64,000 bases of DNA from assembly GCA_026686845.1 (NCBI GenBank), contig JAIVEN010000011.1:20198501-20262500 (forward strand). The letters run 5' to 3'. Positions 58,220 to 64,000 of the stretch are shown here, one piece after another. Made by a program: the position numbers and the translations under genes. How positions within the stretch are numbered: the stretch's first letter is position 1; each line of letters begins with the position of its first letter. This DNA is from Adenanthera pavonina (Eukaryota; Streptophyta; Magnoliopsida; Fabales; Fabaceae). The notes under the pieces are model-generated. The model ran no database searches. It was not told the DNA's origin and worked only from the letters and a program-made list of their open reading frames with translations.

Positions 58220-60490
58220 TTATTTTATTTGTCAAAATGATGTTGTTCATAGAAAATGAATCATGATATTGCATAGTTATTTGTCAAAGTGACAAGGAAA
58301 AATGATATGATAATTAAATTTTAAGAACCTCTACTTCAGAAGTTGGGAAAATACATGTAGGTAGCCATTGTGAAGGTCTCAGTAGTTGTGCCCATTTCTT
58401 AGGCCTATCCTGATGGTAGCATCAAAATTTCCATTGCAAAATTCTCATAATAGAATCAATAAAATCCAATGGTCATAATTCAAATGAATGCCTAAAAAGC
58501 TTATGAATGTAAGAGACATTGATAGCCAATCAATTTGGTGACAATGCAACACTATATAACTAATGAAGACAACTAAACCCCCCCAAAAAATAAAGTTCTC
58601 AAAACAAACCTTATAGCTTTAGTATGAAATGATATGAGGATTCACCTTACAGTTGTCTTAATATGTTCTTTCATAGTTGACTCTAGGGAAAGCTTGAATT
58701 TGTAAACATGGAATGTCAGCACCAGATCAAGATGATAAGAACCCAACAGCCTAAATGGGCTAGTCAGTGCTACTTTCCCAGTGGCCTTGCCCTCAAAATG
58801 TTTTCTCAGTCCTCATACATCGTGCCAAATACAATTTTAAGGGTATTATGCACAAGATAAGCAAAGACGTATCTGCACATTCAAGATGTTGTAATTTACC
58901 TCCTCTGACATCATATGAAAAAATTATCATAAGAATTACCTTATAGTAGTTACAAAAATTAGTCAAGTTGTATAGCATTTAATTATAATATAAAAAACTC
59001 ATGCCTTTCATCCAGTCCCATATATTGATGATAAAACAGCATTAATGATGTATTCTTGCTTCCAAACACTAAAGCAAGCAATCTGATAACTCACATCCAA
59101 TCTTCTACTTTGATCAAATTGGCAGGCTATTAGGCAAACCAAGTGAACCATTTAAAAATTTGCTTCAAACTTAAATATAGTTAATCACCCAATAAAATAA
59201 GCACATGAAACTGAAAGAATAAATAGGCCATTTAGAAGTCTTATATGAACCAAATAACAAAATTTTGTATTAACTGTTAAACTTTAGTCAATAGACTGGG
59301 TGATCAACAAAAATGATTTATATATGACAGCTACCTTATAGATTAAACACTAATTCTGGAAAAACTCCAAATAGCTTTGAACTATTTTAAAGTACTCAAA
59401 TATCGTAAGTAGCTACTATATGATGTTAATGTCAACAAAAGTACATATGAATGTCTATGAAACAATGTGACAGACTCAATCACCAATAATAAGGTTCATG
59501 AGTGTGAATAAGATGAAAATAACCACTAGAGCTAGCAATAATTCTCAAAAGGAAATTGTTCATCCACCATTATACAGCATCGAAGTAAAGCCACTCATAT
59601 AACATTACTACCTTGTGTCACTTTTGTTTAACTAAAGCCCATTTTACTTATAGACCATATCTTGCCATCGTAAAAATTATTTAACAAAATAATTTTTAAA
59701 AAAAAAGCAAATAAAAATAATGGTAGTCTAATTTGATCTTTTAAATACTGTATAGCAAATTGGAAAAGGTTTAAGAGAAAAACCAAAGAATATTGAATTC
59801 ATATTTAATAAGTAATTGCATAGCAAATTGGAAAAGTTTCAATAGAAAAACCAAAGAATATTGAATTCATATTTAACAATTAATCATATACTTTTTTATC
59901 ATGTACTTGTAATGGCCTATTATCAATGGAATGCAACTATCTATATTGCAATACTTTTATTTTTGGCCATCTCTAAATTGCAATACTACCTGAAAACATT
60001 AATGCAAACATGATTATTGAACAAAATATACATTTCATGCCCAAACTTGACAAGACAAGAGGAAGCATCATTTCTTGAACAATATTTACAACCCTTAGCA
60101 GTTCAACATAATGGTATTAGCAAGTACATGAATACATCATAATTTTAGCACGCCATCTCAAAACATCATAATTTATTATTCTAATCCAAGCAAAAAACAA
60201 ATCATTTGATAGAAACCAATCATAGAAGTAGTGACTTTGTGAGAAGAAATCAATCATAGAGCATTACAAGAACTAGTGAATGCAATTTTGTGATAATGAT
60301 TAAAAGTGCATAGCTTGTTCAGATTACAACCATCATAAATGGCTACGACACATAGCACATTACAGGAATCACTCCCTCCATTTTGTTAATAAGCTTAAAA
60401 GCATGGAGTTCAATAAGAATCATATATCAAATGAAAATCCAATTGCAAGGGGCATGAAGGACAAAATATCATTGAAATCATATCCATTAG
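58220..60490. other. AT-rich DNA without recognised genes
   Basis: No ORF above 61 codons, no retroelement domain and no pararetrovirus continuation is visible. A 68 bp tandem repeat stands at 59754-59888. GT..AG-like splice motifs occur on the minus strand, but I could not tie them to coding segments here. Confidence 0.4.
59754..59888. repeat. 68 bp tandem repeat, two copies
   Basis: AGCAAATTGGAAAAG starts at 59754 and again at 59822, each followed by the same AGAAAAACCAAAGAATATTG...ATATTTAA sequence with a few changes. Confidence 0.9.
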
Positions 60491-60491
60491 A

Positions 60492-60530
60492 CTTACCTAT
60501 AGTGTCTATACTTTTTATCTAGCAAACCAA
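60492..60530 (-). pseudogene. Possible short exon, host-gene-like
   Basis: On the minus strand a TTTTTAAG acceptor-like site is followed by a short segment open as LGLLDKKYRHYR and then by CTATAG/GTAAGT, a strong donor. It lies about 400 bp downstream of a similar candidate exon at 60928. Very short, so weak on its own. Confidence 0.2.
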
Positions 60531-60927
60531 GAACTTAAAAATAGCAAAAGAAAAGAGACAAAGACAATCATTGTTAGCTTAGCTCCACAAGAACTATATT
60601 GCTAACAATTTCAATAACAAATTTGTACATCAAACTCCAAAAGTATAGATAGTTAGTTGAATTGAATTTATCTCCATATATAGCAAGGAGTTTCTTATAG
60701 CAAGAAAATAAATCTCCACAAGCAAATGCCAAGAGAGAAAAAGGCGCTTAACTTTCTTGAACATGAAAGAAACATCAAACCTCTTGTGATAAGCAACAAC
60801 TATATCTCATAAAAAATATCCAAGGAATAACATGATAAAAAAAAACAAACTACGCCATCTAAAAAATAAATTCATCCTGAAATTGTATTCATAGGTACTA
60901 GTTTCTAGCACTAAGAGAAAATCATAC

Positions 60928-61007
60928 CTGTAACTTGAATTTTAGTCATGAGTATGCATAACCTTTGGCTTGATTTAATTGCAATCAACCTTATACTTGC
61001 TTTAACC
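60928..61007 (-). pseudogene. Possible 80 bp exon, host-gene-like
   Basis: On the minus strand GTTAACAG precedes and GTATGA follows an 80 bp segment with one fully open frame of 26 codons (contains IRLIAIKSSQRL). Both borders have correct splice dinucleotides. The product is not recognised. Confidence 0.25.
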
Positions 61008-61139
61008 CTGTTAACAAAGTAACAACAACAAAAGAAGACATGAACGTTAAAAAGCATATAAAAGTATATAACATTGCATTATTTTTTTGTATCATAAAGG
61101 ACCAAGTATTTGGTAATGTATCCCCACTACTTCACCATC

Positions 61140-61335
61140 AAATTAAAGTTTTAAATAGCTTTAATGCTTAAACTAATAGGATGATCATTTGATTGCTTAA
61201 ACATTCATTTAGATGGTTTCTATAATATACTATTTTGTTATGCATAAAAAAAATGAGAAATTGCATGCTTATAAGTGTAAATTGAAGTTTTAAATACCTT
61301 AAATGCTTAAACTAATAAGATGATCATTTCACTAC
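61140..61335. repeat. Spaced direct repeat of about 55 bp
   Basis: AAGTTTTAAATA...TTAATGCTTAAACTAATA.GATGATCATTT occurs at about 61146-61195 and again at about 61286-61335 with a few differences. Confidence 0.75.
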
Positions 61336-61421
61336 CAACATAAGAGAAGTCAACTCATGCATAATATGAGTATGGGTAAATAAAAAACTATATCATCAAA
61401 TAAATAAACAACTCATCTTAC

Positions 61422-61572
61422 TGCTCTTGTTAGCTCTTCCTCCTCAAATGTACTATGAAAAAGCATCTCCCTTTCAATTTTTCTCTTTGCTCCCTCCCTT
61501 TGCTTTTCTTTCTTTGTTCACTGTGTTGCCTCCCTCTCTATTGCCCCTTGCAACTCTTACATATAGCCAAAG
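61422..61572 (-). pseudogene. Possible decayed exon with coiled-coil-like coding, host-gene-like
   Basis: On the minus strand TTTCTGCAG (acceptor) precedes and GTAAGA (donor) follows a 151 bp segment. One frame, with one leading base and 50 codons, is strongly protein-like: a charged helical run (KRKIEREMLFHSTFEEEEL) preceded by ELQGAIEREATQ. It holds a TAA and a TGA, each of which could derive from a C-to-T change. This looks like a conserved exon of a dead or dying gene. The family is not recognised. Confidence 0.35.
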
Positions 61573-62984
61573 CTGCAGAAATAAACCCATGTGAATGAGC
61601 AAGGGTCCATCTACTAATCTAACAACTATTTAAAAAAAAAAAACCAACAAACACCATGTGTTAGCAAAATCAAAGCGATTTGTCATAGAGTAAAAGGTCA
61701 TCTAAATAATATTTGAAGATGACCAAACAGTTCTTGCTCATTTAATGTGGTCTTGTTCCAAATCATAACCTCCCCTCCTTCTGAAAATGATAGTCATAAC
61801 TTGAGAAATATAAGGGCATGGTGAATGGAACATATATGAACATAAAAATTATTAAATCATAATAAGAAGTATGAAACAATAATTAGAAAACAAAAAACTA
61901 CAACAAACAAATATCAAACTTATATTAATTAAAGACATGTTCCACCAATAGCTAGAAACCATTGTTGTAATTTGTAAATCGAAGACACTGTAGTGAATTA
62001 TGATTAATAAATCCTTGTGAGATCACTAGCATTGTAAGATATCATATAAAACACACAAATATATCACAGACAAAGCATAATAGCTCTATTAAATTCTAAT
62101 ACCTTGCCAAATGTAGTAAGATTTTACCTCATAATTATAATGACCAAAAACTGAAGTAAGAAGTTCTAAACTCCAAAAAAATGAATAAAATTCTGGTTAT
62201 CTTAAAAGGAAAACATAATGGAGCACCTTTGATGTGAAGCCCATTTCCTTTGCTTCTTTCCTTTAATTACTTTTCATCCTTGTCAAATTATTTTTGAAGA
62301 TTTACTAATCCTTTTTCATGAGAACTATAATTGTTTCTTTGGCATATTCAAGGATAAGAAGAGACAAGTGCAACAGTACAATCCACAAGAAATAGTTCAA
62401 AGCACAAACATAAAGGTTACGCAAACCATATGAAAAAAATGATATCTTGAAAACATCATTGACAAGTGTAACATTGGTTGTAAATTTAATCCTCCACTTG
62501 AAAACCATAAGTTCTAAATGATGCCCAATCAAACTACTATAAGATGCAACTTCTAAGAACTTGATGTACAATTAAACTCTCTAGTCTAGCATGTTTAACA
62601 GTACCCTAAAAGTGCATCGTACATGATTGAGTTACAACCACTAAAACCAATAAAAAAATGAACATGATGGCACAAATACACAAAAAACATAAAGATGACA
62701 AGGTGTTTTGGGGGAGGAAAAAGGAAGACTTTGCAAAGAATAAAGATAATTGCATAATCAATTTAAAAAATCTGAGATAATATTATAGCACCATCTATGA
62801 GTTTTAATCTGTCATTAAGGGGACCCAACAATGAATACAAAGTCTACAAAAGAACCAAAAACCACTGTAGTTGAAAACTTGATAGTTTTAGAAAAACCAG
62901 AAAAGTATTGAGTTTTGCTTTTTCAAAACAGACAAAATATATCTAGATTAATAGTAAGCTTGCACCTGTAGAAACACAAAAATT

Positions 62985-63115
62985 AACCAAGGCTTCGGAA
63001 AACCATCTAATCCTATCACCAAGAGCTTCATCATACTCCTTCATCAAATCTACCATTGAATCATCCATCACATCCTCTGTCGAATGGCCTCCTCCACCAA
63101 ATCTTCATCAAATCA
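62985..63115 (-). pseudogene. Possible decayed exon, acidic, host-gene-like
   Basis: On the minus strand two adjacent frames make protein-like sequence with a shift between them near 63070: DLVEEAIRQRM, then MVDLMKEYDEALGDRIRWFS. The upstream border resembles an acceptor (GATGAAG). The same strand as the candidates at 60.5-61.6 kb suggests one gene, but linking introns are not proven. Confidence 0.3.
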
Positions 63116-63420
63116 GGAATAAGATAACACTAATTAAAGGAGTAGAAGATTGAATCAATTTTATCTTCAGAAAAAAGGAGGAAAAATAGATGGAAAGATT
63201 TCCTAAAAAATCACCAAGCTTCGATGTCTTTCCAAAGAAGAAGGATCTTGCCGTCATTATCTCAGGAGCAACAAGTTTGTCATACTCATACCCCCACATC
63301 CAACTGTGTATGATGTTGGTTACTTTCCTCTAGTCAAGAGAGAGAAGATGAGAGAGTTACAAAGAAGAGTGACCTGGGAAAAATGGATGTGTAGAAATGG
63401 AAGATGAAGGAGTATGCATT
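63108..63420 (-). other. Minus-strand frame of uncertain status
   Basis: The frame 63108-63299 begins MWGYEYDKLVAPEIM and may extend the exon-like series upstream of 63115, but its second half is low-complexity Phe/Ser/Ile sequence typical of AT-rich intron. The remainder of the region has no clear features. Confidence 0.2.
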
Positions 63421-64000
63421 CACAAAATTAAAGCATCAAAAATATAGTAACGATTTGCAAAGAAGCTTCACATCCCAAATAATAAAGTCCATCAAATTGA
63501 ATTCTAAAACCTGTATAAATTATTTCTAGCTGCTTGAAATCTTTGTAAAATTGAACTTTGAAATTTTGAAAGCTTAATAAAGCCAAGCCACTTTGAAAAA
63601 AATCCTGCCAATAGTTTTTAAATCCTTTTTTGGCCAAAATTTTTTTTCAAAGCTTTAAAAAAACACAATCGAAGATGAAATTTGAAATTAGAGATTGTTC
63701 CAATGTATATTTTAATAAGCCTTCTTCAATATAAATATTTTTAGGTCTCCCTTTAATAAACATTTTCTAAAAAAAATGCACTGTTTCCCTAATTCATTTA
63801 GAATTTTAAAAAATAGGTTATCATGCTATATAAAATCTTTTTATAATTCATGTTATTAAAATTTTTGTTTTTATCACAATATTTCTTTATTAGATTTAGA
63901 CATTAACATTTAAGTATATATCAAAAGATTTTTAAGATATTAAAATATTGATATTGAAATAACAATTTTATTGTTATTGAAAATTTTAGTATAGTACAAG
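63421..64000. other. AT-rich DNA, nothing recognised
   Basis: I see no gene, repeat terminus or RNA in this final part of the window. Confidence 0.5.

Noticed and set aside
58220..64000. Continuation of the pararetrovirus reverse transcriptase and RNase H after the gypsy LTR
   Set aside because: I looked for the RT end and RNase H just after the LTR fragment ends near 58.2 kb; no frame resembles them, so the rest of the virus is missing or elsewhere.

Overview
This window looks like repeat-dense nuclear DNA of a flowering plant, probably a dicot; I cannot name the species. It is AT-rich, has no intact host gene I can recognise, and nearly all that can be assigned is retroelement sequence. 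The basis is: a Sirevirus-type Ty1/copia element with the SIRE polypurine tract and an extra 3' ORF, long-LTR Ty3/gypsy elements of Del/Tekay type, an endogenous pararetrovirus (Caulimoviridae) and a tRNA-derived SINE. Every coding region seen is broken by stops or frameshifts.

Layout. 1-1.4 kb holds a weak gypsy-LTR-like fragment. A short SINE with clear target-site duplications (TSDs) lies at 1764-1997, and a MITE-like hairpin element at about 2592-2805. From about 3.84 kb begins an endogenous pararetrovirus: an inverted scrap of its coat-protein gene, then the plus-strand movement-protein region (to 5836). It resumes at 34120 with coat protein, protease and reverse transcriptase up to 37317. 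It is split by a 28 kb block, 5837-34119, which is an old minus-strand copia element (LTRs 5837-6231 and 33723-34119).

That copia element carries three later insertions: a solo gypsy LTR (8303-10882, TSD TCATC) in its reverse transcriptase; a collapsed gypsy LTR pair (11926-18029, TSD CACAA) in its integrase; and, 124 bp further on, a nearly complete 11.2 kb Sirevirus (18154-29355, TSD TAAAG).

Right of the pararetrovirus fragment, a gypsy LTR starts at 37318. It is interrupted at 38925 by a second, decayed Sirevirus (to about 46484). This abuts a gag-bearing gypsy element (46485-57454) with no visible pol, whose 3' LTR contains a solo Sirevirus LTR (54960-56620, TSD AGGTT). A further gypsy LTR fragment follows to about 58.2 kb. 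From 58.2 kb to the end is mostly non-coding, with a few exon-like pieces on the minus strand that may be a decayed host gene.

The nesting gives a relative order of insertion: pararetrovirus first, then the copia element, then the three elements inside it; separately, gypsy LTR, then Sirevirus 2, then (probably) the gag-only gypsy, then its solo Sirevirus LTR. The parts least explained by known families are an ORF upstream of gag in the gag-only gypsy element, a second leader ORF upstream of gag in the old copia element, the palindrome-rich repeat array in the Sirevirus LTRs and 3' region, and the exon-like pieces at 60.5-63.3 kb.
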